From Terriglobia bacterium (lineage in GTDB: Bacteria; Acidobacteriota; UBA6911), in NCBI GenBank assembly GCA_020072565.1, contig JAIQGI010000020.1, positions 1-64,000 on the forward strand: a DNA stretch of 64,000 nucleotides, written 5' to 3'. Position 1 is the stretch's first letter. Each line of letters begins with the position of its first letter. A model generated the notes under the pieces. It was not told the origin of the DNA. It was given only the letters and a program-made list of their open reading frames with translations, and made no database searches. Below are positions 9,673 through 19,642 of the stretch, piece by piece. Both the position numbers and the translations under genes were made by a program.

Positions 9673-11307
9673 GTGAAACGCCTTCTACAGTTCCTTTTTT
9701 TCATTATTTCGACTGCCTGCTGCCTGGCGTTCGCCGCCCAGGGCGTGAGCCAATACTTTCCCCGACCCGAAGCACAGAAGGAATATGACAGGGGCAAGGC
9801 TGCCCAGAAGATCGGGTACGCGAGCGCTGCAATCCAGGCATTCCGCAAAGCCGTCGAACTCGACCCAAACTACATCGATGCCTTTTCGGAACTGTTGGCA
9901 ACCGCCAGGGCTGTCCAGCGCAGCGCCCAGGGATCGGAGGGACAGGGCTTGACCTTGGGCGACAGTGCATTGCGTGCCGTGCGCATCCTTTACACTGCCC
10001 AGGCCGCGCTTTCACCCAAGAATGCCGTCTATCAATGGGTGCTGGGGCAACTTGACGAATCACAGACTCAGGCAGCTGCGGAGCGGTATTTCCGGCAGGC
10101 GATTGCGCTGGACGCGGATTTCGTCAAGGCCTATCAGTCCCTGGCATCTACATTGGTTTTCCGTGGCGACCTTGCAGGGGCGCGCGAATCTCTCCGCAAG
10201 GTCTACGAGATGCGTCCGGACGATCCGGAAGCACTTGCGGCGTACGCCCAGCGCGTGGGCCAGACCGATCCCGGCCTTTATCGCAAACTCACGGAGGCGT
10301 TCCTGAAGCAGTTTCGGGGGCACGAAGGGGGCGCCGATCTGCTCGCCAACATGGCGGCATATGAAGGAGATTTGAGTGCGCGCATCGGGATGTTGGAACG
10401 GCTTAAGGCTTCGTACCCTCCCAGTGAATACGAGGCAAGCGAGTGGTCCATGCGGTTTCTCTTTGATGCCTACAACCGCTCGGATCCGCTCAAGGCATTC
10501 GCGCTGGCCCAGGAAATGTCAAGCCTCATGCCTGCACGCAGCGAAGCGGGGACGGAATGGCAGAGCTTTGCAGAATACGGGCGGTCCATGGTGGTCGCCC
10601 GCACGATGATGGATCGCAGGTCATACATGGAGGCTGCCGATCTGCTCAACCAGGCAAAGGCGCCCTACCTTGTTTCGCCGGATCCGAACACCCTCCTTCA
10701 GGCAGAAGCGACGGACATGGCCGGCAATGCCGCCCGAGCCTATCAGATTCTCGTGAGCGCCATGGCCGTGGAACCCAGCGATGCGCTTCAATCCGCCCTC
10801 ATCCGCTATGGCGCGAAGCTCAAAAAGACTCCCGCGCAGGTGGAAGCAGACGTCTGGGAGTTCAGGCTCAAAAAGACCAAGATGTGCAAGGATTTCGAGC
10901 TTACTCCTCACTTCGGTACCAAGAAGGTCCGGCTCTCGGACTATCGCGGCCGCATGGTATTGCTTACCTTCTGGAATCCCGGTTCAGGGACTTGCCGCGA
11001 GGAATTGCCCACCCTGCAGAAAATTCTCGACAAATACGGGCCGCAGGGCCTTGCAGTCATCACTGTCAACACGCAACCTTCGGACGCGATGGCGTCCATT
11101 CTGATGAATCGTTATTCCTTCATCTCCCTGCGCGCTCCGAACGACGAGTGGGCCTGGAACAGATATAACCTCAACTCCGTACCCGCCAGCATCCTCATCG
11201 ATCGTCAGGGCCGCGCCCTGTTCCGTCCGGCGTTCTGGGGTTACGATCCGCAGCACACATTCGACCTCGAGATTCAGACGATGCTCGCACGCGAGCCGAA
11301 GAACTGA
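9673..11307 (+). CDS. Exported TPR protein with C-terminal thioredoxin-like (TlpA/AhpC) domain
   Basis: A 544-residue protein starting at GTG 9673, directly behind GGAGGGGGGGCCC. A hydrophobic signal peptide covers about residues 1-22. Several tetratricopeptide repeats fill about 30-400. The last 140 residues form a TlpA/ResA-like thioredoxin fold (DFELTPHFG...LSDYRGRMVLLTFWNPGSGTC...PTLQKIL... SVPASILIDRQG). The normal WCxxC is altered: the first cysteine position is S438 and only C441 remains. A classical dithiol reductase activity is therefore unlikely, although a monothiol or peroxiredoxin-like role is possible. The gene stands alone, 154 bases after the aminotransferase. Confidence 0.8.
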   Translation: MKRLLQFLFFIISTACCLAFAAQGVSQYFPRPEAQKEYDRGKAAQKIGYASAAIQAFRKAVELDPNYIDAFSELLATARAVQRSAQGSEGQGLTLGDSALRAVRILYTAQAALSPKNAVYQWVLGQLDESQTQAAAERYFRQAIALDADFVKAYQSLASTLVFRGDLAGARESLRKVYEMRPDDPEALAAYAQRVGQTDPGLYRKLTEAFLKQFRGHEGGADLLANMAAYEGDLSARIGMLERLKASYPPSEYEASEWSMRFLFDAYNRSDPLKAFALAQEMSSLMPARSEAGTEWQSFAEYGRSMVVARTMMDRRSYMEAADLLNQAKAPYLVSPDPNTLLQAEATDMAGNAARAYQILVSAMAVEPSDALQSALIRYGAKLKKTPAQVEADVWEFRLKKTKMCKDFELTPHFGTKKVRLSDYRGRMVLLTFWNPGSGTCREELPTLQKILDKYGPQGLAVITVNTQPSDAMASILMNRYSFISLRAPNDEWAWNRYNLNSVPASILIDRQGRALFRPAFWGYDPQHTFDLEIQTMLAREPKN

Positions 11308-11411
11308 TTGAGAAAACGTGTCTTTCAAAAACGGTTTCTTGTGAGGCCTGAGGAAATCACGAGAGCAGGCTGCCGCGCCGCCAGGCGCTAAAGGGCTTGA
11401 CATGCCCGGAG

Positions 11412-13034
11412 ATGGGAAATCATCATGACAAGGAATCATCGGGTGAGAGGAAGAAATTGTCCGCGAGTAAGATCTCCATTATTTGTTCCACCGACGACAT
11501 CTACTGCATCGGTCCGCGCCGCCTCTCCGCCCAGCTCAAGCGTCACGGATTCGAGGTTAACCTGATATTCCTGCGCGCAGCCAGTTTTTGGGGACAGGCG
11601 CGGCAAAGGCTCGGCACCTATTTCGACAACGCCGACCTCCCTGAGCCGGTCTATCGGCAACTCATGGAGCTTTGCCGGGACAGCGCGGTCGTCGGCTTCA
11701 GCGTGTGGACTCATCAAGTCGAACAGGTAACTCTGGTCACACGCCGCCTGCAGAAGGAGCTCAGCTCGCTCGTCGTCTGGGGCGGGATTCATCCCACCAG
11801 CTTCCCCGTGGAATCACTGCGGGCCGTGCCGGGAATATGCATGGGCGAGGGAGACGTCAGCTTCCTGCGGCTCGCTCAAGCGTTGCAGGAGGGAGGCGAC
11901 TACCGGACGACTCGGGGATTCTGGTTTCGCGATGGCGAAGGAATCGCCCGCAACCCGGAAGAACCGCTGGTGAACGATCTCGACGAGCTCCCATTCCTCG
12001 ATTTTGAATTCGGGGACCACTTCGTCAATGATGGCGGCACCTTGAAGCGGATGAACATGCGTCTGATGAAGAAGTATTACGGCGGCAAGATGTGGACCAT
12101 GTTCAGCCAGGGATGTCCGTATAAATGTACCTTCTGCTCAAATGATGTGCTCATTGATTTGGACACCGGATACCGGAAATTTCGCAAGCATTCGGTTGAT
12201 TACTTCCTCGCCGAGCTGCGCTATGTCCTCTCGCGCTATCCCCACATCTACAACATCATCATTGATGACGACGCCTATATGTTTCTCCCCAAAGAGATCA
12301 TCCGGGAGTTCGCCGAAAAGTACAAAAAGGAGTTTGATGTCCCCTTTTTCGTCAGCGGCATCATCCCCGCATCCATCGATGAGGAAAAGTTTCAGGTCCT
12401 GATGGATGCCGGCATGATCAAGGCGCGCATCGGCATCCAGTCCGGGAATCGCCGCATCATGAAGGAGATATTCATGCGGCCGCCCCACGACCGCAAGTTG
12501 GTGGCCGGCTCGGAGATCGCCTACAAAAACCGCAGGAAGCTTGCGCCCGTGCAATATGATCTGATTGTCGACAATCCTTGGGAACATCCCGAGGAATTGA
12601 AAGATACCATCCGGCTGGTGCACGCGCTCAAGCCGCCGTACACCTTCGCGATCAACTCCCTCACCCTGCTGCCGGGGACCACGATCTACCGCATGGGGGA
12701 GCAGGCGGGATTCACCAAAAAGGATCAGAAGATCACGCTGGCATCGTACGTGCAGTATATGCCCACGGCGCTGAACCTGACCCTTGCCTTTTACAACGTC
12801 AGGAGAGTCCCGCAGCGCTGGATTGATTACATCATGGCGAAAGACTTTGGCACCCGCACCGTGACGATGAAGCAGTACCCGCTTATCGGCGCCATCATCA
12901 TTGCGTTGGGTCTCGTCAAAAAGGTCGCCCACGGTCTCCTGCGCCGCGATATCTCGGCGATTCCCCGTCCTTTCGACCGGCGGCTGGGAAGGTTTTTTGT
13001 GAGACGCCGCATCAAGACCGCCGACCGGGTCTGA
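11412..13034 (+). CDS. B12-binding-type radical SAM protein
   Basis: About 540 residues. An N-terminal Rossmann-like region (about 20-150) has the organisation of cobalamin-binding domains fused to radical SAM enzymes (WGGIHPT, MGEGD), but I see no DxHxxG ligand motif. Cobalamin, if bound, would be base-on or held differently. The radical SAM core carries the CxxxCxxC cluster at C235-P-Y-K-C239-T-F-C242. The family includes methyltransferases and other lipid, hopanoid or cofactor-modifying enzymes; substrate cannot be assigned. The start is uncertain: ATG 11412 has GGAG too close, TTG 11397 is upstream, and TTG 11457 has a well-spaced GAGAGGA. Confidence 0.82.
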   Translation: MGNHHDKESSGERKKLSASKISIICSTDDIYCIGPRRLSAQLKRHGFEVNLIFLRAASFWGQARQRLGTYFDNADLPEPVYRQLMELCRDSAVVGFSVWTHQVEQVTLVTRRLQKELSSLVVWGGIHPTSFPVESLRAVPGICMGEGDVSFLRLAQALQEGGDYRTTRGFWFRDGEGIARNPEEPLVNDLDELPFLDFEFGDHFVNDGGTLKRMNMRLMKKYYGGKMWTMFSQGCPYKCTFCSNDVLIDLDTGYRKFRKHSVDYFLAELRYVLSRYPHIYNIIIDDDAYMFLPKEIIREFAEKYKKEFDVPFFVSGIIPASIDEEKFQVLMDAGMIKARIGIQSGNRRIMKEIFMRPPHDRKLVAGSEIAYKNRRKLAPVQYDLIVDNPWEHPEELKDTIRLVHALKPPYTFAINSLTLLPGTTIYRMGEQAGFTKKDQKITLASYVQYMPTALNLTLAFYNVRRVPQRWIDYIMAKDFGTRTVTMKQYPLIGAIIIALGLVKKVAHGLLRRDISAIPRPFDRRLGRFFVRRRIKTADRV

Positions 13035-13210
13035 CTCAGGATCGATAGTCTACGCAATTTGGAAGGATACTGGATCGTGAGAGACTGAAGCTCAATCCGG
13101 TTACGGACCCAGGGTTTCGTCCGGTGTCGCCGGTTTCATCCCGGAAGTAACGCGCTCATATCTAGTCCTGGACAGCTACCACGGAATGCATGAACTTCTA
13201 GAAAGGCCTC

Positions 13211-14389
13211 CTACTTCGTGCTGAATCTGTAAATGATGGTGTTCTTGTAGGTCTGGCCCGGCTTCAGCACCACCGATGGAAAGTCCGGCTTGTTGGGCGA
13301 GTCCGGATAGTGCTGCGGCTCCATGCAGAAGCCGTTGCGAAACTGGTATACCCAGCCGCCCTTGCCCTTGAGCGTGCCGTCGAGGAAGTTGCCGGAATAG
13401 AACTGCAGGCCCGGTTCGGTGGAAAGCACTTCCAGCACCCGGCCGCTGGTCGGTTCATAGACCCGCGCCATGAGGCCGAGTTCCCCCATGGGCTTGTTGA
13501 TGACCCAGTTGTGGTCGTAGCCCTTGCCGAATTTGAGCTGCTCATTATTCTCGCCGATGCGGGCGCCGATCGTCGTGGGCGTATTGAAATCAAATGGTGT
13601 GCCCTGCACCGGCTGCAGCGCGCCCGTCGGAATCAATCCGCTGTCTACGGGCGTGATCTTGTCGGCCTGGATCATCACTTCATGGCCCAGAATGTCGCCC
13701 TTCCCTGCGAGGTTGAAGTAGGAGTGATGCGTGAGGTTCACCACCGTCTCCTTGTCGGTCGAGGCGGTAAAGTCGACCTTGAGTGCATTGTCGTTGGTGA
13801 GTGTATAAACCGCAGTTATCGTGAGGTTGCCCGGATAGCCTTCTTCTCCGTCCTTGCTGAGATAGCGTAGCTCCAGGGCCGGCTCACTTCCCTGCAAGGG
13901 CCGGGCCTCCCACACTACCTTGTCGTATCCCTTGACGCCGCCGTGCAGGTGATTCGGCCCATTGTTTGCGGCAAGCCTGTATGCCTTGCCGGCCAGTGTA
14001 AATCTGGCCTTGCCGATGCGATTCCCATAGCGCCCGATCAGAGCGCCGAAATAGGGATTGTTCTTGACAAATTCCGGACTGAGGTAGCCATCCAGCGTGT
14101 CGAAGCCAAGGACCACGTCGCCGAATTGCCCGTTGCGGTCCGGCACCTTCAGGGACACCACGATTCCGCCGTAATTGGTAATTTTGGCCTCGAGGCCCTT
14201 TGCGTTACGCAGCGTGTAGAGATCCACCTGTGTACCCTCCTTCGTGCCGAATGATTCTTTGCCGATATCGCCCGTGGGCTGAGGCTGAGATTGAGATGGC
14301 GACTGAGTCTGAGGCGCCGGGGTGCAGCCGCCGAAACAGGCAGCGCAGAAGGCGCTGAGGATGATGATCCCAATAAGTGATTTTCGCAT
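13211..14389 (-). CDS. galM: Exported aldose 1-epimerase (galactose mutarotase)
   Basis: A 392-residue GalM-family enzyme that interconverts alpha and beta anomers of aldoses. Conserved features are GRYGNRIGKARF, NNGPNHLHGG, the catalytic-His segment NLTHHSYFNLAG and the region EPGLQFYSGNF that holds the catalytic Glu. The N-terminus is a lipoprotein-like signal (hydrophobic stretch ending CFGGC). The enzyme therefore acts outside the cytoplasm, probably lipid-anchored, on incoming sugars. It is the last gene of the arabinose operon, 25 bases after araD. Confidence 0.9.
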   Translation of the reverse strand: MRKSLIGIIILSAFCAACFGGCTPAPQTQSPSQSQPQPTGDIGKESFGTKEGTQVDLYTLRNAKGLEAKITNYGGIVVSLKVPDRNGQFGDVVLGFDTLDGYLSPEFVKNNPYFGALIGRYGNRIGKARFTLAGKAYRLAANNGPNHLHGGVKGYDKVVWEARPLQGSEPALELRYLSKDGEEGYPGNLTITAVYTLTNDNALKVDFTASTDKETVVNLTHHSYFNLAGKGDILGHEVMIQADKITPVDSGLIPTGALQPVQGTPFDFNTPTTIGARIGENNEQLKFGKGYDHNWVINKPMGELGLMARVYEPTSGRVLEVLSTEPGLQFYSGNFLDGTLKGKGGWVYQFRNGFCMEPQHYPDSPNKPDFPSVVLKPGQTYKNTIIYRFSTK

Positions 14390-14414
14390 GGTTTGGCTCT
14401 ATTGAATGACTGGG

Positions 14415-15149
14415 TTATTTATCGTTCCTGGATGACTTGACAGTTGAACGTGACGGGCTCCTTTGCCCGTAATAGGCATCGCGACCGTGCTTACGCGAGA
14501 AATGCTTGTCGAGCAGCACGCGCCGTATCGATTTTGTCGCAGGTTGGATGCGCATCGTCTCGCTTACCAGACGGGCGAGGTGCTCAAGAACGATAGCGTG
14601 CTGGACTGCGTGCTCGACCGACTCGCCCCATGTGAATGGGCCGTGACTGGCCACCAGAACGCCCGGAAAGGCCAGCGGATCCATGCGGGCGAGGCGCTCC
14701 ACGATCACGCGACCGGTGTTGACCTCATAGCCGGTCTTGATTTCTTTTGCCGTCATAAGGCGGGTACAGGGAACGGGGCCGTGAAAGTAGTCGGCATGGG
14801 TGGTGCCGAGCGCCGGGATCTCGCGGCGCGCCTGCGCCCACGCGGTGGCATACAGACTATGTGTGTGCACGATGCCGCCGATGTTTTTAAACGCCCGGTA
14901 CAGAACGAGGTGCGTCGATGTATCGGTACTGGGATTGAATTCCCCCTCCACAACCTCGCCGGTCGTGAGGGAAACGACGACCATGTGCTCGGGACCCATC
15001 CCTTCGTAGGGTACCCCGGACGGCTTGATGACAACGTGGCCGCTCCCTCGATCCACAGCGCTGGCGTTGCCGAACGTCTGCACAACCAGCCCTTCTTTGA
15101 CCAAATCAAGGTTCGCCTTATACACCCGCTGCTTGAGTTCCGTCAGCAT
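14415..15149 (-). CDS. araD: L-ribulose-5-phosphate 4-epimerase
   Basis: A 244-residue class II aldolase/adducin-family protein converting L-ribulose 5-phosphate to D-xylulose 5-phosphate in the cytoplasm. Seen are the substrate-binding GNASAVD and KPSGVPYE segments, the zinc-binding HTHS of IVHTHSLYATAWAQ and the later VASHGPFTWG. Length is normal with a short extra Lys/Arg/Ser-rich tail. Its place after ribulokinase supports arabinose rather than ascorbate use. Confidence 0.93.
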   Translation of the reverse strand: MLTELKQRVYKANLDLVKEGLVVQTFGNASAVDRGSGHVVIKPSGVPYEGMGPEHMVVVSLTTGEVVEGEFNPSTDTSTHLVLYRAFKNIGGIVHTHSLYATAWAQARREIPALGTTHADYFHGPVPCTRLMTAKEIKTGYEVNTGRVIVERLARMDPLAFPGVLVASHGPFTWGESVEHAVQHAIVLEHLARLVSETMRIQPATKSIRRVLLDKHFSRKHGRDAYYGQRSPSRSTVKSSRNDK

Positions 15150-15256
15150 TTTTTTCGGACCACGAATTCCACGAGAGACACGAAAAACACTAAGTCATAT
15201 GGGAGGAAATCCAAAGACCATCTTCCCCTGCTATTCATTGCGTGGTTTCTCCTCCT

Positions 15257-16933
15257 TCATTTTCGCGCGCGGTTGCGGATATCGATCAGCTCTTTCATTA
15301 CGTCGTAGAGGTTGCCGCTCCACTCTTTGGTGCCGAAGGCGTCGTGCAACCTCTTATAAACAGCATATAGCCTGCGATAAGTCTCGTGGGCCTTCGGATT
15401 CGGCTTGAAGACACGGGGCTTGAGGCCGGTCATGGCCTGCTGCGCCGCAGCGTAATCCGGATATGCGCCGGCGACGACGGCCCCTGCGATAGCCGCCCCC
15501 AGGGCGCACGTCTGAGCGGAACGGGAGATCTTCATCGGCCGGCCCGTCACGTCGGCGTATATCTGCATGACGAGAGGGTTCTTTTCCGCAATTCCGCCGC
15601 AGTTGACGATTTGCTCGACCTTGACACCGTACTCCTCGAACCGGTTGATGATGGTCAAGGCGCCGAACGCAGTCGCCTCGATCAGTGCCCGGTAGATTTC
15701 AGCGGGCGTGGTGTACAGCGTCTGCCCAAGCAGCACACCGGTGAGACGCTGGTCGACCAGGATGGTGCGGTTGCCGTTATTCCAATCCAAGGCGAGTAAA
15801 CCTGACTCGCCCGGCGTCAATTTTGCGGTTGCGGCGGAGAGTTGCTCGTGGGAGCCCGCTTTGCGGCCGCCCGGCCTGACATAGTTTACGAACCAGTTGA
15901 AGATGTCTCCCACCGCGGACTGGCCCGCTTCAAGGCCGAAGTAACCCGGCAGGATGCTCCCTTCCACAATTCCGCACAGACCGGGGATGTCCGCGAGTTC
16001 CTGCCTGGCGGGCACCACCATCATGTCGCAGGTGCTGGTCCCGATGATCTTGACCAGCGTGCCCGGCGCGATGCCGGCGCCGATGCCCCCGAGGTGAGCG
16101 TCGAACGCCCCTACCGCCACCGGCAATCCCGCAGTCAGACCGGTGCGCTGGGCCCATTCTTCGGTCAGGCCACCGACCGCGCGGTCAATCGTATGCGCCT
16201 CGCGGGGCAGACGGCAGCGCAAGTCGCCCAGCTTGGGGTCGAGTTGCGTCAAGAACTCTGCATCGGGATAGCCGCCCCAGCTGAGGTTGTACATCGCCTT
16301 GTGGCCCGCAGCGCAGACGCCCACGATCAGCCTGTCCGGTGCCTCGGTGCCGGTAAGCATCGCAGGCACCCAGTCGGCGCACTCCACCCAACTGTAGGCG
16401 GCGTCGAAGACCTCGGGGCTGGTCCTGAGGCAGTGGAGAATCTTGCTGAAAAACCACTCGCTGCTGTATGTGGAGCCGCACTTGGCGAGATAGTGCGGAC
16501 GAATTTTCTTCGCCAGTTCGGTGATTTCAGCCGCTTCGGCCACACCGGTATGATCCTTCCACAACCAGGCCATGGCCGCGGGATTATTGGCATACTTCTT
16601 CTGAAACGCGAGCGGCCGGCCATTGCTGTCCACCGGAATCGGTGTGCTCCCGGTCGTGTCGACCCCGATCCCGATGACCTGCTCCGGCTTGAAGCCCCGC
16701 ACCTTCTTGCGCGCCTGTGCGATGGCCTTCCTGATGGTTACCTGGGCGCCTTTGGCGTAGTCGGCGGGATGCTGCCGCGCCAGGTTCGGGTCGCGCGCGA
16801 GAATCACGCCGGCTTCGCCATGCTCGTAGCCCCAGACCGCCGTGGCCACTTCACGGCCGTCGGCGACACTGACGAGGAGGGTTCGGACCGAGTTGGTGCC
16901 GTAATCTAAACCGATAACATATCTTGGGCTCAT
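15257..16933 (-). CDS. araB: L-ribulokinase
   Basis: A 558-residue FGGY-family kinase that phosphorylates L-ribulose with ATP. The N-terminal sugar-kinase phosphate-1 motif is IGLDYGTNSVR. GVDTTGSTP and KCGSTYSSEWFFSKI follow the AraB pattern, and the C-terminal FGGY region includes NCGGIAEKNPLVMQIYADV. Length matches AraB. It lies 20 bases behind the dehydrogenase gene and 107 bases before araD, in one operon. Confidence 0.93.
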   Translation of the reverse strand: MSPRYVIGLDYGTNSVRTLLVSVADGREVATAVWGYEHGEAGVILARDPNLARQHPADYAKGAQVTIRKAIAQARKKVRGFKPEQVIGIGVDTTGSTPIPVDSNGRPLAFQKKYANNPAAMAWLWKDHTGVAEAAEITELAKKIRPHYLAKCGSTYSSEWFFSKILHCLRTSPEVFDAAYSWVECADWVPAMLTGTEAPDRLIVGVCAAGHKAMYNLSWGGYPDAEFLTQLDPKLGDLRCRLPREAHTIDRAVGGLTEEWAQRTGLTAGLPVAVGAFDAHLGGIGAGIAPGTLVKIIGTSTCDMMVVPARQELADIPGLCGIVEGSILPGYFGLEAGQSAVGDIFNWFVNYVRPGGRKAGSHEQLSAATAKLTPGESGLLALDWNNGNRTILVDQRLTGVLLGQTLYTTPAEIYRALIEATAFGALTIINRFEEYGVKVEQIVNCGGIAEKNPLVMQIYADVTGRPMKISRSAQTCALGAAIAGAVVAGAYPDYAAAQQAMTGLKPRVFKPNPKAHETYRRLYAVYKRLHDAFGTKEWSGNLYDVMKELIDIRNRARK

Positions 16934-16953
16934 AGGATTCGCAGTCCAGTGGA

Positions 16954-18042
16954 TTAAGGTCCAATGTCGATGATGACTTTGTTCACGTGGTCCCGATATT
17001 CCGTGTTCAGCCGGAAGGCATCCGCTGCCTGCCTTAAAGGAAAACGGTGGCTGACCAGACCACGCACATCTACCCGGCCATGCTCGACCAGTCGCAGGGC
17101 GCGCGGATATACATGTTTCATACGGCGGCTCAACAGGATCGTAAGCCCTTTGCGACGCGCGGTGGAATGCTTCATGGCGAGCGTATCATCCGATGGAATG
17201 CCTACAAGCACAATGCGTCCGCCGGGCCGAGCGATTTCGGCGGCTTGCGCCACCGACTCTTCGCCCCACGCGGCTTCGATGGCGGTGTCTACGCCGAGGC
17301 CACCCGTCAGCTTTAGAATGAGTCGGGTGGAGTCTTCCAGTTCGAAGTTGATAGGAACACCACCGATCTTGCGGGCCAGCTCCAGCCGCCAGGGCAGCCG
17401 GTCGGTGACAAAAATCGGATCTGCCCCGGCGAGCTTCGCCACCTGCAGAATGAGAAGTCCGATCGGTCCCGCACCAAGAATGGCGGCACTGCTGGCAGCA
17501 CGAATGCGGGCGAGGTCGGCCGCGTGGATGGCAACACCCACCGGCTCCAGCAGCGCCGCAGCCACATCGTCGATTGTTTCGGGCACAGGAAAACAGGAAC
17601 GCCCCGGCATGAGCATCCACTCGCAAAGGCTGCCGTCATCGGGATAATTGCCGCAGAAATGGAGACGGCAACAGAGATTCGGATGCCCCTTCTGGCACAG
17701 GGCGCACCGGCCACACGGCTGGGCCGGATCCACCGCAACCCGCGTGCCCGGTCTGATGGGCGCGAAATTTCCGTCGAGTGAGTCGGCACCGGCGGCCTCA
17801 ACCACGCCGGAGAACTCGTGGCCGAGGATGAGCGGCGCTTTCACCCCGGTGTCGCCGATGCGCGCATCCCGGTAGGAATGCAGATCGCTGCCGCACAGGG
17901 CGGTGGTCCGGACGCGGAGCAGCACCTCGCCGCGGCCCGGCGGTCCCGGATGCGGCACTTCTTCGAGCCGCAGATCCGACGGCCCATGCAGCCGTGCCGC
18001 CAGCATGCGCGCGGGATAGGATCCATCAAGCTCTCGCGCCAT
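16954..18042 (-). CDS. Zinc-dependent medium-chain alcohol/polyol dehydrogenase
   Basis: A 362-residue MDR-family NAD(P)-dependent dehydrogenase. The catalytic-zinc region ([17 protein letters not shown]) and the structural-zinc motif ([15 protein letters not shown]) are intact, as is the nucleotide-binding ILGAGPIG. Relatives are sorbitol, threonine or galactitol dehydrogenases. In an arabinose operon, oxidation of L-arabinose, L-arabinitol or a related polyol is a fair inference, but substrate is not readable. AAGG lies about six bases before ATG 18042. Confidence 0.85.
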   Translation of the reverse strand: MARELDGSYPARMLAARLHGPSDLRLEEVPHPGPPGRGEVLLRVRTTALCGSDLHSYRDARIGDTGVKAPLILGHEFSGVVEAAGADSLDGNFAPIRPGTRVAVDPAQPCGRCALCQKGHPNLCCRLHFCGNYPDDGSLCEWMLMPGRSCFPVPETIDDVAAALLEPVGVAIHAADLARIRAASSAAILGAGPIGLLILQVAKLAGADPIFVTDRLPWRLELARKIGGVPINFELEDSTRLILKLTGGLGVDTAIEAAWGEESVAQAAEIARPGGRIVLVGIPSDDTLAMKHSTARRKGLTILLSRRMKHVYPRALRLVEHGRVDVRGLVSHRFPLRQAADAFRLNTEYRDHVNKVIIDIGP

Positions 18043-18061
18043 CAGACCTTAACCACGAAAT

Positions 18062-18080
18062 AAACGGGGAAAGCCCGTTT
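18062..18080. other. Intercistronic hairpin within the arabinose operon
   Basis: AAACGGG pairs perfectly with CCCGTTT across the loop GAAAG, in the 162-base gap between the isomerase and dehydrogenase genes. There is no T run, so an mRNA-processing or stabilising hairpin is as likely as a terminator. Degenerate CACGAAA-type repeats fill the rest of the gap. Confidence 0.35.
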
Positions 18081-18204
18081 GAGCATTAACGCATGTCGTA
18101 ACCGCCGGAGACGCCAGGGCGAGGCGCAACGTGCACCTTCACAAGACCTTGTGCGCTCCAGCTCATTCTTCGTGCATTTCGCGTGTTTCGCGGTTTCTCC
18201 GTTC

Positions 18205-19632
18205 TCATTCGTGGTGGTAAACTTCCCAGCCCAGATACCTGCTCAGCGCTTCTTTCACGCCCGCCGCAATGCTCGCCGGATTGACGGCGACATGGTGCTC
18301 GAAGCCGTTTTTGCAGATGTGAGCAAGCAGCTTCTGGAATTTGGGAATGCGCACAACACCGTAACCGCCGAAAGTCTCGAGCGGGTCATCCGTCACTTCT
18401 CCTTCACCGATGTATGCGCGAATCCTGCCGGCCGCGTCATCCGTGCTTGCGCGCAGATACGTGAACGGCGTGGCCTTGACCCGCCCCACCACGGTACCGT
18501 AAGTGTTTTCTTTCCCGACCGTGCCGGCGATAATCGCCTGGTAGTCCATCGCCGGTCTCTTCTCGCCGATGTTGACGAAAAGATCCTTGGGCAAGTTGCT
18601 GCAGTGGAAGATCACTCCCTTGTCCGGGTCGTCCCCGTAGTTATTGTTCCAATCCACAAGGGCGCTGGGCCTGCCGCTTCCCTGGGCCATGGCGACCATC
18701 GCCACAGTGCCCATGATATCTGTCTCGCAGGCGCTGCACATCAGTGTGTTGCTCATCATGCTCATCAGCAGGCACGGGACCACACCGAAGAACTCCTCCA
18801 TCGCCGTCCAGCATTGGATGGCGGTCGCGCCCAGGCGGGTCTGCATCATCCAGTTGTCCACGGCGACGCCGAACTTCGCCATCTTGAGGAGCGCAGCCGG
18901 CGGCACATGCCCGGCGGGAACGTAGTTGTGGATTTCATTAAGCTTGGCTTTAACCGGCGCATCGCCGTCTTTCATCTTGTTGACCCAGCCGAACAGCTCA
19001 AACAGATCGAGCGTCTCGATGCTGATGCCGGACTGCTCCAGCAGTTTCTCGCTGTAACGCACGGTGTTGAAGGCCGCGGGCCGGGCGCCGAGGGCGCCGA
19101 TGCGCAGGTTGCGCAGGCCCCTGACCACTCGGCAGGTGACGACAAAATCCGTCAGGTCCTGCGCAAAGTTGGCATGATCCGGGTTGACCGTATGCAGCCG
19201 GGTCAGTGTGTAAGGGATGCCGTACTGCCGGAGGTTGTTGCAGACCGACATCTTGCCGCAGAAGCTGTCGCGCCGATCCCGAATCGTCATGTTTTTCGGA
19301 TCGTCGTTAAAGGCGTGCACCAGTACCGGGACGTTGAGTCCCGCCCAGCGAATGGCGTTGGCCACACCCCGCTCGTCGCCAAAATTGGGCAGCGTGACCA
19401 GGATGCCGTCGATTTTGCCGGAGTTCTGTTTGAACAATTCGGCGCACTGTTGCGCATCGGCGAGCGATTCCACGGAGCCGAACTTTGTGGCCGCCTGCGG
19501 AAGAATGACCGTCCCGATGCCGAGTTTATCAAGAGTTTTCAGAATTTCCTTGCGCCCGGAGTCGCACAGGCGGTCCGGAAAGAAACCACGATTGCCGACG
19601 ATAATGCCCAGAGTTGTCATATTAATGGTCAT
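18205..19632 (-). CDS. L-fucose/L-arabinose isomerase-family protein
   Basis: A 475-residue protein of the fucose/arabinose isomerase superfamily (FucI/AraA-like fold). It has the N-terminal GIIVGNRGFFP, the domain-2 IGALGARPAAFNTVRYSEK and C-terminal metal/substrate loops such as CETDIMGTVAM and LVDWNNNYGDDPDKGVIFHCSN. It is not the classical AraA of enteric bacteria. Its place just after the regulator and before araB/araD makes L-arabinose to L-ribulose the natural assignment; L-fucose or another aldose is the alternative. ATG 19632 is used; a second ATG lies 12 bases downstream. Confidence 0.82.
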   Translation of the reverse strand: MTINMTTLGIIVGNRGFFPDRLCDSGRKEILKTLDKLGIGTVILPQAATKFGSVESLADAQQCAELFKQNSGKIDGILVTLPNFGDERGVANAIRWAGLNVPVLVHAFNDDPKNMTIRDRRDSFCGKMSVCNNLRQYGIPYTLTRLHTVNPDHANFAQDLTDFVVTCRVVRGLRNLRIGALGARPAAFNTVRYSEKLLEQSGISIETLDLFELFGWVNKMKDGDAPVKAKLNEIHNYVPAGHVPPAALLKMAKFGVAVDNWMMQTRLGATAIQCWTAMEEFFGVVPCLLMSMMSNTLMCSACETDIMGTVAMVAMAQGSGRPSALVDWNNNYGDDPDKGVIFHCSNLPKDLFVNIGEKRPAMDYQAIIAGTVGKENTYGTVVGRVKATPFTYLRASTDDAAGRIRAYIGEGEVTDDPLETFGGYGVVRIPKFQKLLAHICKNGFEHHVAVNPASIAAGVKEALSRYLGWEVYHHE

Positions 19633-19642
19633 TTTCCCGTTA

